Source: Halarcobacter sp.
GTDB lineage: Bacteria; Campylobacterota; Campylobacteria; Campylobacterales; Arcobacteraceae
DNA: 64,000 nt
Assembly (NCBI RefSeq): GCF_963675975.1
Contig: NZ_OY780939.1
Location: 1,488,001 to 1,552,000 of the forward strand
Reading direction: 5' to 3'
Below, piece by piece: positions 39,801 to 48,007 of this stretch (its first letter is position 1; every line of letters starts with the position of its first letter). The notes below the pieces were generated by a model. The model worked only from the letters and a program-made list of their open reading frames with translations, had not been told where the DNA came from and did no database searches. Both the position numbers and the translations under genes were made by a program.

Positions 39801-40565
39801 AAAGAAGATAAAATAAATGATGTAAAACTACAAGGGAAAATTCTTGTTGCAGAAGATAATAGTGCAAATCAAGAATTGATCTCTTATATATTAAATAGTT
39901 TAAATATTGATTTTGAACTTCAAGAAAACGGACAAAAAACTTATGAAGCTTTTAAAAACAATAGATATGATTTAATATTAATGGATATAAATATGCCAGT
40001 AATGGATGGTATAGATTCTTTTAAAGCTATAAGAAAATATGAAGAAGAGAATAATTTAGTTGAAACTCCAGTTATTGCCCTTACAGCTAATGCAATTAAA
40101 GGTGATAAAGAAAAATTCTTAAGTTTGGGTATGAATGGATATTTAAGTAAACCTGTTAATACAGAACAATTAATTGAATTATTCAATAAGTTTTTAAAAA
40201 ATAGCATAAAAGAAAAAAAGTTAGAAAAAGTAGACTTAGAAATTATACCTTCAGAAGAAAAATTAGAATTTGATACAAATAAGATTATGGCTCAATTGGG
40301 AATTAGTGAGTCTATTACTAATATGATTATTGAGAAGTTTAAAAAAGATATAAAAAAAGATATGAGTGAATTAGAAGTTTTTGTAAAGGAATCTAATTTT
40401 CAAGAAATATCTCAAAAAGCCCATTATATTAAAAACTCTGCTTTAAATGTATGTTTAGATGAGGTTTGTGAAATTTTAGAAAAATTAGAACTTGAAAAAT
40501 CTAATAAAGAAGAGGTTTCTAAATTATTTAAACTATTGAAAACAAAAGTAGATAGTTATTTATAA
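36810..40565 (+). CDS. Hybrid histidine kinase, paralogue of the preceding gene
   Basis: 1251 aa. First membrane helix about 8-30; very large periplasmic part (about 31-525) containing Cys-rich VGLDCRYLNFAPQCQGW and Trp-rich segments; second helix about 527-550; HAMP about 550-600; coiled coil; HisKA with His660 in MSHEIRTPLNAI; HATPase; receiver with Asp1059; HPt with His1205 in AHYIKNSALNV. From HisKA to the end it aligns closely with the upstream kinase, including the SLPFYASKVNDSLQ linker, whereas the sensor halves are unrelated. A tandem duplication followed by sensor replacement explains this. Ligand unknown. Confidence 0.9.
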   Translation: MKNLSIKAKLILLFIVIKVIPLLLIAYIAYEGALKLDDYIQNSTRYLFNQNKEIVINTANKSIEDSIKNLDKKSQLALERLSYEIANNVAQFLYERDSDIKLLSKLDINQKVLKEFYESKNKDIIVHNKYVYDDATNTWINPIKHEEIKRDKTTADLKDNEKEFSYIDPIEYKTKNIPIYKEITYFDLAGNEIYKVSQIDKKLHNIANKKNTYINSEDYFKEIQNLKKDEIYVSDVIGEYVKTKVIGTFTKEKAKKANIEFEPEKYAYAGKENPIGKKFEGIIRFVTLVYKDGKKQGYVSLALDHEHIMQFTDTSNPTKISVKQDIADASEGNYTFMWDYKGRNISHARDYFITGFNKETGKREMPWLSADIAEKYQASGKEINEFLKTYPTFEEQSLKKKPNIKQLASDGNVGLDCRYLNFAPQCQGWMQVTENGGFGSFIIYWSKVWKLTTAATIPYYTGKYGDTKRGFGFITLGANVDEFHAAANETKENVKNILNSQTNAMKDIVNENTIQVKEYIKNLINELTVVTFLMIIIIIAVAIWMSNYISKKISNLLIATKKFSNKELDYQIEISSNDEIGKLEQSFNDMAFQIKALVEDQKALNSHLEEKVDEKTKELQEINHTLEEQIEQRTAYLKETLHRAKKADEAKSVFLANMSHEIRTPLNAIIGFSDVLTQNKNLDLTIVKQLKIIHSSANTLLTIINDILDISKIESGNFEISIEETDIYFISEHVVELFSKRALEKHIKLIFNLDYKIPLCVRTDGVRVRQVLSNLLSNAIKFTPEKGLVTLNIFVLEDSGNDVKIRFEVIDTGIGIPKEKLQTVFEPFIQIDHKSNRIYEGTGLGLSICKHIVESLDSAIFVDSTLDEGTKFYFDLSFNTCEATIFESKDYLDKLNFKVLDIKNDTYHYIKRYLNIFGTINMQEEDYILVCPYENNLELEKIRENYKNIPKLILLEYEDDALNIVAKTDEQFVSLPFYASKVNDSLQELLLKNNTNIKEDKINDVKLQGKILVAEDNSANQELISYILNSLNIDFELQENGQKTYEAFKNNRYDLILMDINMPVMDGIDSFKAIRKYEEENNLVETPVIALTANAIKGDKEKFLSLGMNGYLSKPVNTEQLIELFNKFLKNSIKEKKLEKVDLEIIPSEEKLEFDTNKIMAQLGISESITNMIIEKFKKDIKKDMSELEVFVKESNFQEISQKAHYIKNSALNVCLDEVCEILEKLELEKSNKEEVSKLFKLLKTKVDSYL

Positions 40566-40566
40566 A

Positions 40567-40599
40567 ATTTCATATTGCAATTTTATTGCAATATGAAAT
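40567..40599. promoter_or_regulatory. Near-perfect palindrome upstream of the Y-family polymerase gene
   Basis: 14-15 bp arms (40567-40581 with 40585-40599) around a TTT centre, core TATTGCAA/TTGCAATA, ending 9 bp before the -10 box. No T tract follows. Placed where it could be an operator; it might also end the kinase transcript. Confidence 0.45.
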
Positions 40600-40608
40600 A
40601 AAAGTCGC

Positions 40609-40614
40609 TATAAT
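40609..40614 (+). promoter_or_regulatory. -10 box placing the transcript start on the ATG (leaderless)
   Basis: TATAAT ends six bases before the ATG at 40621, so the predicted first transcribed base is the A of the start codon. No Shine-Dalgarno sequence exists between them. Confidence 0.5.
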
Positions 40615-40620
40615 TACTCC

Positions 40621-41928
40621 ATGTTCATACACTTAGATTTAGATTGTTTTTTTGTATCTGCTCACAGAACTTTAGATTATAGTTTAAGAAATATTCCAGC
40701 TGCTGTTGGAGGTAGAAGTAATTTAAATATTTTCTCAACTAAAAAAGAGGTTCGTAAAATTAGTGAAAATAATGGTGCTTTTGTAAGTACCATATTAACA
40801 AATGAGGGTGAAAAAACTTTTAATGATTATTTTGTAGATGAAAATGGAAAAATAAGAGGAATAATAACAACTTCATCTTATGAAGCAAGAGAATTTGGGG
40901 TTAAAACAGCGATGAGTGTTAACGAAGCCTTAAAGCTTTGTCCCAAACTTAAAATGATACCACCAAATTATCCTTTATATCATGAGCTTTCTCAAAAACT
41001 ATATAAACTATTATCATATGAAATTCCTTTAGTAGAACAATTCTCAATAGATGAGTTTTTTGGTGATTTAAGAGGATATATAAGTGAAGAAGAGATTGTT
41101 GATTTTGCATATTATTTAAAAGATAAAATTCAAAAAGAGCTAAAACTTCCAATTTCAATCGGGATTGCCCATTCCAAATATTTAGCAAAACTAATAACAG
41201 AATATGCCAAACCTGATGGTGTAAAATATGTAAAAAAAGAGGATATGGATGATTTCATAAAAGATATTCCTATAAAAGAGTTTCCAGGTATAGGAAAAGG
41301 GTATCAGCAAAAACTTCAAGGTTATGGAATAAAAACTCTAGGAGATATAAAAAATAAAAAAAATCTGTTTTATTCTTGGAAAAAGCCAGGGATAGATTTA
41401 TATAATAGAGTTTGTGGAATAAATGATACCCAACTAACTCAACACAGAGATAAAAAATCAATAGGTATAGGAAGAACTTTTGATCCTATTTATGATAGAC
41501 AAGAGCTAATCAGAAGAGTAATAATTTTATCAAGATATTTGTGTTTTATAGTTAAAAAAAGTGATGTAAATCCTTTAACCTATGCTATAAAAATAAAATA
41601 TGAATCAAATACAAAATCTAAAAACTATGTAAATGTTAATAGAATTTTCAATGAGAGTGATTTTAAGGCAAAAATGAAAACACTTTTTCTTGAAAATGAT
41701 ATTCATCCAAGTCATAGTGTAGTACAGTTAAACCTAACTGTATCAAACTTTTCAAAACCAAAAGAGTTTACTTATAATATATTTGAGTATGAAGAGGATA
41801 TAAAAAAAAGGGAACTTACAAATAAATTACAATCTTTAAGGGATAAGTATGGAGTTGATATAATTAAAACTGCATCAGAATTAAAAGAAAAAATAACAAA
41901 TAAAGATGATATAATAAAAAAAAGGTAG
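40621..41928 (+). CDS. Y-family DNA polymerase (DinB/UmuC type) with an insertion in the palm
   Basis: 435 aa. Translesion polymerase. The metal site is visible in HLDLDCFFVSAH at the start and in FSIDEFFGDL (about residues 141-150); a helix-hairpin-helix-like FPGIGKGYQQKLQGYGIKTLGDI follows. After PAAVGGRS about 45 residues are inserted before the usual RGIITTSSYEAREFGV, a place where E. coli Pol IV has only a few residues. The mRNA appears leaderless. A small unknown gene follows at 13 bp. Whether it is better called DinB or UmuC cannot be settled; no UmuD-like partner is present. Confidence 0.88.
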   Translation: MFIHLDLDCFFVSAHRTLDYSLRNIPAAVGGRSNLNIFSTKKEVRKISENNGAFVSTILTNEGEKTFNDYFVDENGKIRGIITTSSYEAREFGVKTAMSVNEALKLCPKLKMIPPNYPLYHELSQKLYKLLSYEIPLVEQFSIDEFFGDLRGYISEEEIVDFAYYLKDKIQKELKLPISIGIAHSKYLAKLITEYAKPDGVKYVKKEDMDDFIKDIPIKEFPGIGKGYQQKLQGYGIKTLGDIKNKKNLFYSWKKPGIDLYNRVCGINDTQLTQHRDKKSIGIGRTFDPIYDRQELIRRVIILSRYLCFIVKKSDVNPLTYAIKIKYESNTKSKNYVNVNRIFNESDFKAKMKTLFLENDIHPSHSVVQLNLTVSNFSKPKEFTYNIFEYEEDIKKRELTNKLQSLRDKYGVDIIKTASELKEKITNKDDIIKKR

Positions 41929-41941
41929 GTGGATTTTATAA

Positions 41942-42256
41942 ATGAGTATAAAAAATCGAGTAAAAGAAAGATCAACTAAACTATTAAACCTAGCTTCTGA
42001 AAATTTTACTAAAGCTTTTGATTACCCTTCAATAAAGGGTAAAGAGTTAAAACAATCTATAAAAAATAAAATCAGAGAAAAAGCAATCTTAAGTACAAAA
42101 GCTAGACTTGCAGAACACCATAAAACATTTGATGATTATACAGATGAAGAGTTAGAAATAATTATTACAGATGAGGAAAATAAAATTAAAGATGATTTAA
42201 AAACAAAATCTTTAGTTGGTGCTTTAGCTATTTTAGGTCTAGACTTTTTAGTGTAG
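41942..42256 (+). CDS. Hypothetical small helical protein
   Basis: 104 aa, Lys-rich and helical, ending in a short hydrophobic stretch (SLVGALAILGLDFLV). Not recognised. Well-placed AGGTGG upstream; it sits 13 bp after the polymerase and 7 bp before the next gene, so it is likely part of one transcript. Confidence 0.6.
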   Translation: MSIKNRVKERSTKLLNLASENFTKAFDYPSIKGKELKQSIKNKIREKAILSTKARLAEHHKTFDDYTDEELEIIITDEENKIKDDLKTKSLVGALAILGLDFLV

Positions 42257-42263
42257 GTTTAAT

Positions 42264-42656
42264 ATGTTTAAACAAGTAAAATCAGCAGTTTTTTGGTATT
42301 ATCTTTATAAGTTTAGAAGAAAAGTGCTTTTAATTAGTTTTTTACTTATAGTAGTAGTTTTTGCTAATGCTATTTATTCTGATATTGTTCAATATCTAAC
42401 ATTAAAAGAGAAATTAGAGTATTTAGAATTAGCCATACTAATTAAATGGTTTATTATAATATTTAATATACTTTTTTCAATATATTTAATTTTGACTTTA
42501 TTTAAAAAAGAGAATAAAGAAGAGAAAAAAGAGACAGTAATAAAAACAAAAAAAGCAGAAACTCAAGAGAAAAAAGAGAAAAAATTCACAAAAAGAGAAG
42601 AAGAGTTTTTACATAGGAAACTAAAAACTAAAGCAGATATGTTAGTTGAAAGATAA
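42264..42656 (+). CDS. Hypothetical inner-membrane protein
   Basis: 130 aa, two membrane helices (about 20-40 and 57-78) followed by a highly charged Lys/Glu coiled tail. Not recognised. Ends overlapping or touching the start of the kinase gene. Confidence 0.6.
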   Translation: MFKQVKSAVFWYYLYKFRRKVLLISFLLIVVVFANAIYSDIVQYLTLKEKLEYLELAILIKWFIIIFNILFSIYLILTLFKKENKEEKKETVIKTKKAETQEKKEKKFTKREEEFLHRKLKTKADMLVER

Positions 42657-42657
42657 A

Positions 42658-44181
42658 ATGAATATAGAATTTGATAACTTAGAAAAAGATTATAAATCTC
42701 TTTTTGAACACTCACGTGTGGGTATTATTTATTTAGATAAAGTAGGGGACTTTACTAAAGTTAATAATAAGTTTTGTGAGATAGTGGGATATTCAAAAGA
42801 GGAACTACTTAAATCAAATTTTTCAGATATTACTTATAAAGATGATATAGATAAAAGTTTGATTTTATATAATGAAACTCAACAAAAAGAAGATAATAGT
42901 TATACTTTAGAAAAAAGATATATAAGAAAAGATCAAAAAATTATTTGGGTAGAGATTTTTATAAATCATATTTCTGATGATAACGGTAAATTTTTATATA
43001 CATTAGGGTTTATCACTGATATCTCAAAAAGAAAAAGTATTCAAGATACTATTTTAGAACAAACAAAAACTATGCAACTATATCTTGATATTGTTGATGT
43101 TGCTATTGTAGTTGTAAATAAACAAGGCAATATCACTTTAGTTAATAGAAAAACTTGTGAGATTTTAGACCATGAAGAGCATTCTATTTTAGGAAAAAAT
43201 TGGTTTAATAATTTTGTTGGAAAAAAAGATAGACAAAAAGAGATATTTGATTTTGTAAATGCAATTAACAATAAAGTAGATATATCTGAAAAAATTCAAT
43301 ATAACGTGATTTGTTCAGATGATAAAGAACGAACAATTCTTTGGAGAAGAAGATATATTTATGATGATAAAAAAACAATCTCAGGGATGATATCTTCGGG
43401 TGAAGATATTACAGAATTATTAAAACTTGAAGATGATAAAAAAAGAAATGAAAAACTTCTTTTCCATCAAGCAAAGCTTGCATCAATGGGAGAGATGTTA
43501 AGAAATATAGCTCACCAATGGAGACAACCTTTAAGTACTATTTCAACTGCAGCATCAGGGATAAAAGTACAAAAAGAGATGGGAATCTTAAAAGATGAAG
43601 ATTTTGATTTAAGTTTGTCTGCAATTGTAAATATGACTCAATATTTATCTCAAATAATAAATGAGTTTCAAAGCTTTTTTAAAACAGATGATATAAATAC
43701 CAAATTTTCAAATAAAGAACTTTTTTTCAAAGTTGAGAATTTTATATTAAATAGTTTTAAATCTTCAAATATTGATTTAAAAATTAAAAGTGATATGGAG
43801 TTTAATATTAAAGGACCTTTTCACGAATTGATTAAAGTTATTATCACAATGTTAAATAATGCGAAAGATGCATTTTCTAATAAAAATATAGATAATAAAA
43901 TTGTTTTTTTAGAGAGTCATATTGAAGAGAAGTTTTATACTATATATATTAAAGACAATGCTGGTGGGGTAGATGAAAATAATATAGATAGAATTTTTGA
44001 ACCATATTTTACCACTAAACATCAAAGCTTAGGGACTGGTATTGGGCTTTTTATGGCTAAAGATGTGATAGAAAATAGATTTCAAGGAAAACTAGAAGTT
44101 TTTAACGAAGAGATTACTTATAAAACAGACCTTAGAAAAGGTGCTGTTTTTAAAATAAGTATTCCTAAAATTAGTATATAA
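42658..44181 (+). CDS. PAS-sensor histidine kinase
   Basis: About 507 aa, soluble: no membrane segment. Two PAS domains (about 10-125 and 135-255), a HisKA region with IAHQWRQPLSTI, the variant phospho-acceptor motif common in this phylum, and a HATPase domain (DNAGGV, FEPYFTTK, GTGIGLFMAK). No response regulator is adjacent, so its partner is elsewhere. ATG 42658 is preferred over a TTG 12 bases upstream that lies inside the previous gene. Confidence 0.88.
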   Translation: MNIEFDNLEKDYKSLFEHSRVGIIYLDKVGDFTKVNNKFCEIVGYSKEELLKSNFSDITYKDDIDKSLILYNETQQKEDNSYTLEKRYIRKDQKIIWVEIFINHISDDNGKFLYTLGFITDISKRKSIQDTILEQTKTMQLYLDIVDVAIVVVNKQGNITLVNRKTCEILDHEEHSILGKNWFNNFVGKKDRQKEIFDFVNAINNKVDISEKIQYNVICSDDKERTILWRRRYIYDDKKTISGMISSGEDITELLKLEDDKKRNEKLLFHQAKLASMGEMLRNIAHQWRQPLSTISTAASGIKVQKEMGILKDEDFDLSLSAIVNMTQYLSQIINEFQSFFKTDDINTKFSNKELFFKVENFILNSFKSSNIDLKIKSDMEFNIKGPFHELIKVIITMLNNAKDAFSNKNIDNKIVFLESHIEEKFYTIYIKDNAGGVDENNIDRIFEPYFTTKHQSLGTGIGLFMAKDVIENRFQGKLEVFNEEITYKTDLRKGAVFKISIPKISI

Positions 44182-44185
44182 AGGG

Positions 44186-46045
44186 TTAATCCTTTTTCAT
44201 AAAAAGTGTTTGCGTAGGGTATGCAAAATCACAATTGTTTTCTTTAACTAATTTATTGATTCTCATAATTACATCCTCTTTTACTTCTAACCAATCTTCC
44301 CAATCTGGACTTCTCGAAAAGCAATAGATAAAAATATTTATAGAACTTGAGCCATATTCATCTATATAAACCATAAGGTTTCTTTTTACTCCATTTAAAT
44401 CTTCTCTTTTTATTGCTTCAAATCTTCTTGTTCTTCTCTCTTTGATTGTTCTTTCACTGGCAATACCAGAATGATTGATAAGCATCTCATGGATATCTTT
44501 TTTAAGATTATATATATCATCAATAGAACTTTCATAAGTTATATTAAGAGTCATTTTGATTCTTCTACCAATTCTTCTTTTTGAATAATTTTTTATATGG
44601 GTATTTGCAAGTTCAGAGTTTGGAATAGTGATCATTGCATTATCAAATGTTCTTATTCTTGTTGTTCTCATTCTAATATCTACAACAGTACCTTCAACAT
44701 CATTGGCAAGTATCCAATCACCTTGTGAAAAAGAGTTATCACTCATAATATTTAAAGAACCAAAAAAGTTTGCTAAAGTATCTTTAGATGCTAAGGCTAT
44801 GGCGATACCCCCAACCCCAAGTGAAGCAGCAATTGCTTTTATATCAATTCCTAATTGGGTAAAAAGAAAAAGAATAACTAAAAGTATAAATATAACTTTT
44901 AGTATCCTAAGAATAAATACAATCATCTCTCTTCTTACATTAGGATATTTTTCAACTAAATGTTGAGCAAAACTTGTAATACTATTTGATAGAAGTGCAT
45001 ATATTGCCCAAGTAAGAAGACCTATATATAAAGTATTTATCCAAGGCACTACTTTATTTAATAATAGGGTGTCTTTTACTAATATGTATAATGATATATG
45101 AATAGATAAAGTATAAAGTGCAATTACAAGTGGCTTTCGAATAGAGTTTTCTATATATTCTAAAATCTCTTTATTTTCTTCTTCCTCATCTTCATCTCTG
45201 TTATAATTTTGAATAAATATTCTATTTAACAAAGAGATAAATATAGTAATGACTTTTGTAACAAAAAGTTTAAAAAATAGTAAAACCAATAAAACAATTA
45301 CAATCTCTCCGATTGTCATTTTAAAATGATATGAAGTAAATTTTGATATAGAGGAGATAAATTTGTTTGAATCAATAATAGATATTACATATTGTAGATT
45401 AAAGTTATCTATAAAAAAGTTTGTTGTTCTATATTGATCTATATTCTCTTTCAAATATCTCAATGTAAATAGTTGTTGAATATATTGATTTGCTAGTTTT
45501 AGATAGTTATCTGTTAGTTCTTTTGAGATTTTGTTTTCATTATTTTTTTCATTTTCATAAATAGCTCGAAATTTATCAAAATTGTTTTTTAAAAGATATT
45601 GGATGTTAGTATTTAACACTTCTTCAAAATATTCAATATCTTTAAAAGATCTTCTTGATTCAACTAAATCCTTAAGTGTTGATTCATAAAATGCCTCTTG
45701 TCTTAAAAGTTGCAGTTCAATCTGATCTCTTTTTATGGCTAAATTATTATCCTCTTTTTGATTTAAGCTGATTCTATTTTCAAGATAATTTATTCTTGTA
45801 CTGTAATCTTTATTTTGAAACTCTTTTAATAAATAAACCTCTTCATTAATATTTTTAATAACATTTTGTGCAATTTTTATTTGCTCATTTACTTTTTGAT
45901 CAATTGATTGTTCATCAAGATTTTCTTGTGTAGATTGAATCTCTTCTTTTGCTTTTTCTAAATTCCCAGTAAAAAGTGTTTGAGCTGAAAATAGATAACA
46001 AGGAATAAAGAAATATAAAATAAAAATTTTTAAAAATTTGTGCAT
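44186..46045 (-). CDS. MscS-family mechanosensitive channel with periplasmic N-terminal domain
   Basis: 619 aa from the chosen start, which begins a signal peptide (MHKFLKIFILYFF...FSA) and has GGAG upstream; starts further up lack both. A coiled periplasmic domain (about 25-220) is followed by about five membrane helices and the MscS core (about 395-600) with the pore helix IAASLGVGGIAIALASKDTLANFFGS and a C-terminal cytoplasmic domain. It releases solutes on hypo-osmotic shock. Larger than E. coli MscS (286 aa), nearer to the MscK/YbdG types. Converges with the kinase gene (short AAAGG/CCTTT hairpin near 44179-44195). Confidence 0.9.
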   Translation of the reverse strand: MHKFLKIFILYFFIPCYLFSAQTLFTGNLEKAKEEIQSTQENLDEQSIDQKVNEQIKIAQNVIKNINEEVYLLKEFQNKDYSTRINYLENRISLNQKEDNNLAIKRDQIELQLLRQEAFYESTLKDLVESRRSFKDIEYFEEVLNTNIQYLLKNNFDKFRAIYENEKNNENKISKELTDNYLKLANQYIQQLFTLRYLKENIDQYRTTNFFIDNFNLQYVISIIDSNKFISSISKFTSYHFKMTIGEIVIVLLVLLFFKLFVTKVITIFISLLNRIFIQNYNRDEDEEEENKEILEYIENSIRKPLVIALYTLSIHISLYILVKDTLLLNKVVPWINTLYIGLLTWAIYALLSNSITSFAQHLVEKYPNVRREMIVFILRILKVIFILLVILFLFTQLGIDIKAIAASLGVGGIAIALASKDTLANFFGSLNIMSDNSFSQGDWILANDVEGTVVDIRMRTTRIRTFDNAMITIPNSELANTHIKNYSKRRIGRRIKMTLNITYESSIDDIYNLKKDIHEMLINHSGIASERTIKERRTRRFEAIKREDLNGVKRNLMVYIDEYGSSSINIFIYCFSRSPDWEDWLEVKEDVIMRINKLVKENNCDFAYPTQTLFMKKD

Positions 46046-46116
46046 ATAAACTCCATTAATTTGCATAATTCGTATTATATAAAAAATAGACTTATTAAGA
46101 GTTATTAAATAATATA

Positions 46117-46131
46117 TGATAACAGTTATCA
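46117..46131. promoter_or_regulatory. Fur-box-like palindrome 1 (mscS / DUF2325 intergenic)
   Basis: TGATAACAGTTATCA, a perfect 7-1-7 inverted repeat; 12 of 14 arm positions match the Fur consensus TGATAATNATTATCA. Lies between two divergent genes. Confidence 0.5.
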
Positions 46132-46168
46132 ATATCAGGAAATATTAAGGTTTAGAATTGTATTATTT

Positions 46169-46183
46169 TGATATTGATTATCA
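46169..46183. promoter_or_regulatory. Fur-box-like palindrome 2 upstream of the DUF2325 operon
   Basis: TGATATTGATTATCA, 13 of 14 consensus arm positions, 16 bp before the start codon, where a bound repressor would block transcription. Confidence 0.55.
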
Positions 46184-46199
46184 TAAAAAGGAGTATAAG

Positions 46200-46505
46200 A
46201 TGTCAGTATTAATAATAGGTGGAGACAAGATAGATACTATTAAAAGTATTTTAGATGAATTAGGAAAATTCTCAATTACACATTGGGATACTAGAAAAAA
46301 ATCAAGTGCTTGTAGAAAAGAGATTCCAAAAAATACAGACTATGTACTTATGCTTACTGATTTTATTAACCATAATGCAATGTATAAATATAGGAAAGAA
46401 GCAAAAAAGAAAAATATACCTTTAATCTGTACAAAAAGAAGTGCAAGTTCAGTTTATTGTGAAGTTTGCAAATTTTTAAAAGTGAACAATTGTAAGGAGG
46501 ATTAA
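46200..46505 (+). CDS. DUF2325-family protein
   Basis: About 101 aa. Matches the DUF2325 pattern: SVLIIGGDKIDTI at the start, HWDTRK in the middle, a TDFINHNAMYKYRKEAKK stretch and a C-terminal Cys cluster (C-x2-C-x8-C). The fold is Rossmann-like; function unknown, though members often lie with iron genes. ATG 46200 follows AAAGGAG. First gene of an operon with two unknown proteins and a flavodoxin, behind two Fur-like sites. Confidence 0.75.
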   Translation: MSVLIIGGDKIDTIKSILDELGKFSITHWDTRKKSSACRKEIPKNTDYVLMLTDFINHNAMYKYRKEAKKKNIPLICTKRSASSVYCEVCKFLKVNNCKED

Positions 46506-46506
46506 A

Positions 46507-46707
46507 ATGAGTGAAGCTATAGTTAATGAATTGAACAATTTCAAACATTATAAATATGAGCCACTAACGAGAAGAATAGTTAACTTAAAAAGTGTGACAA
46601 ATGCTGATATGGATGAGTTTTTAGCTATAGCACACATTTTAGATTCAAACTTTATAAAATATAAATTTTCAACAAATATAGATATTAGAATAATAGGAAA
46701 GAGATAA
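46507..46707 (+). CDS. Small hypothetical protein
   Basis: 66 aa, soluble, not recognised. Preceded by AAGGAGG, starting 1 bp after the DUF2325 stop; its stop overlaps the start of the next gene (TAATG). Position implies co-expression under iron control. Confidence 0.6.
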   Translation: MSEAIVNELNNFKHYKYEPLTRRIVNLKSVTNADMDEFLAIAHILDSNFIKYKFSTNIDIRIIGKR

Positions 46708-47462
46708 TGAGTAAAATAGGTTTTGATGTACAAAATGAGTTTTTACCATCTTTTGATAAGTTTCAAACTATTGGAAATAAAAGATTGATGTTTCTTAAGC
46801 TTTTTAATCAAGAAGTATCTTGTGATATGAAGTTTTCAAAAGATGAACTAAAAAAAGCAAAAACTGAATCATTGTTTGATATTTTTTCGAACAAAATATT
46901 AAAAAACTTGCAATTCCCTGTTTATACACAGTCTTTTATCACAAGAATAGATGTTGAAACAACAAATAAAGTTAACTCATTTTTAAAAAAAGTTAGTGCA
47001 AATTTTAATTTTTATAAATGTTCTTTAAAGAATTCATTAGAGGAAACAAATATTTCAAGTGCAGTGAAACTTATAAATATTTTAGAAGATTGCAATTACT
47101 CATTTTATTTGGATGGAGAAAAAATATTTAAAAATTTTGTTTTAAATAAAATATTAAGATCTAGTGAAAATAGAGAAGTAAATGTAAATTTAGATTCAAT
47201 AGATATAAAAAGTCAAGAGTATCTATTTAAAACAAAAATATTTACATTTTGGGAGTTTATAAACAGTAATGATCTTGATGTAGATAAACATATCCAAAAA
47301 GCTGTAAATTGTATAAAAACATCTGAGTTTAATCAAGTATATTTAGTTTATCCAAAAAATGAAAACTTTGATAGACATATTCAAATTAAGTGTGATGATT
47401 TAATAAAAAGCGATTATATGATTAAACTAATACCATATTCTATGCGTTCAACATTAAGATAA
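46707..47462 (+). CDS. Hypothetical protein in iron-linked operon
   Basis: 251 aa, soluble, without signal or membrane segment. I do not recognise it. Scattered single Cys residues form no CxxC motif. Placed between the 66-aa protein and the flavodoxin with overlaps or very short gaps, so its role is likely tied to low-iron metabolism. Confidence 0.6.
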   Translation: MSKIGFDVQNEFLPSFDKFQTIGNKRLMFLKLFNQEVSCDMKFSKDELKKAKTESLFDIFSNKILKNLQFPVYTQSFITRIDVETTNKVNSFLKKVSANFNFYKCSLKNSLEETNISSAVKLINILEDCNYSFYLDGEKIFKNFVLNKILRSSENREVNVNLDSIDIKSQEYLFKTKIFTFWEFINSNDLDVDKHIQKAVNCIKTSEFNQVYLVYPKNENFDRHIQIKCDDLIKSDYMIKLIPYSMRSTLR

Positions 47463-47471
47463 AGGAAAAAA

Positions 47472-47963
47472 ATGAAAGCTATTTTTTATGCAAGTAGTAC
47501 AGGTAATACTGAATTTGTATCAAAAATGATAAAAAAAAGATTAGAAGATTTTGAGTTAATTGATATTGCTTCAGATGGAATATCAAAAATGAATGACTGT
47601 AGTTCTCTTATAATTGGTGTCTCAACTTGGGGTGAGGGCGATTTGCAAGATGATTGGGAAGATTGTTATGATGAATTGCAAGAGATGGATTTTTCAAATA
47701 AAAAAATTGCTTTATTTGGTTTAGGTGACCAAGAGAGTTATGGTGATGAGTTTGTAAATGCAATGGGAACGATTTATGATGTTGTATCAAAAGATGGAAA
47801 TGAAGTTGTAGGATTTACATCAACTGATGATTATGATTTTGAAGAATCTACAGCGGTTAGAAATGGTGAGTTTGTTGGGCTTGTAATTGATGAAGATAAT
47901 CAATCATCTTTAACCAAAAGTAGAGTTGATACTTGGTGTCAAGAGATAAAAAACACTTTATAG
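47472..47963 (+). CDS. Flavodoxin
   Basis: 163 aa. FMN-binding electron carrier; the phosphate loop is SSTGNTEF (residues 9-16), with the STWGEGDLQDDWEDCYDEL region and GLGDQESYGDEF loop around the flavin. The size and the insertion indicate a long-chain flavodoxin. Flavodoxins replace ferredoxin when iron is scarce, which fits the Fur-like sites at the head of the operon. AAAGGA precedes the ATG. Confidence 0.93.
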   Translation: MKAIFYASSTGNTEFVSKMIKKRLEDFELIDIASDGISKMNDCSSLIIGVSTWGEGDLQDDWEDCYDELQEMDFSNKKIALFGLGDQESYGDEFVNAMGTIYDVVSKDGNEVVGFTSTDDYDFEESTAVRNGEFVGLVIDEDNQSSLTKSRVDTWCQEIKNTL

Positions 47964-48007
47964 ATAATAATTCATAATAAATAAATTAATAAAAAAGGAA
48001 ATAATTA

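Noticed and set aside
47958-48000. Possible Fur box before the porin (AGATAATAATTCATA)
   Set aside because: Four mismatches in the arms, no better than chance in this AT-rich DNA.
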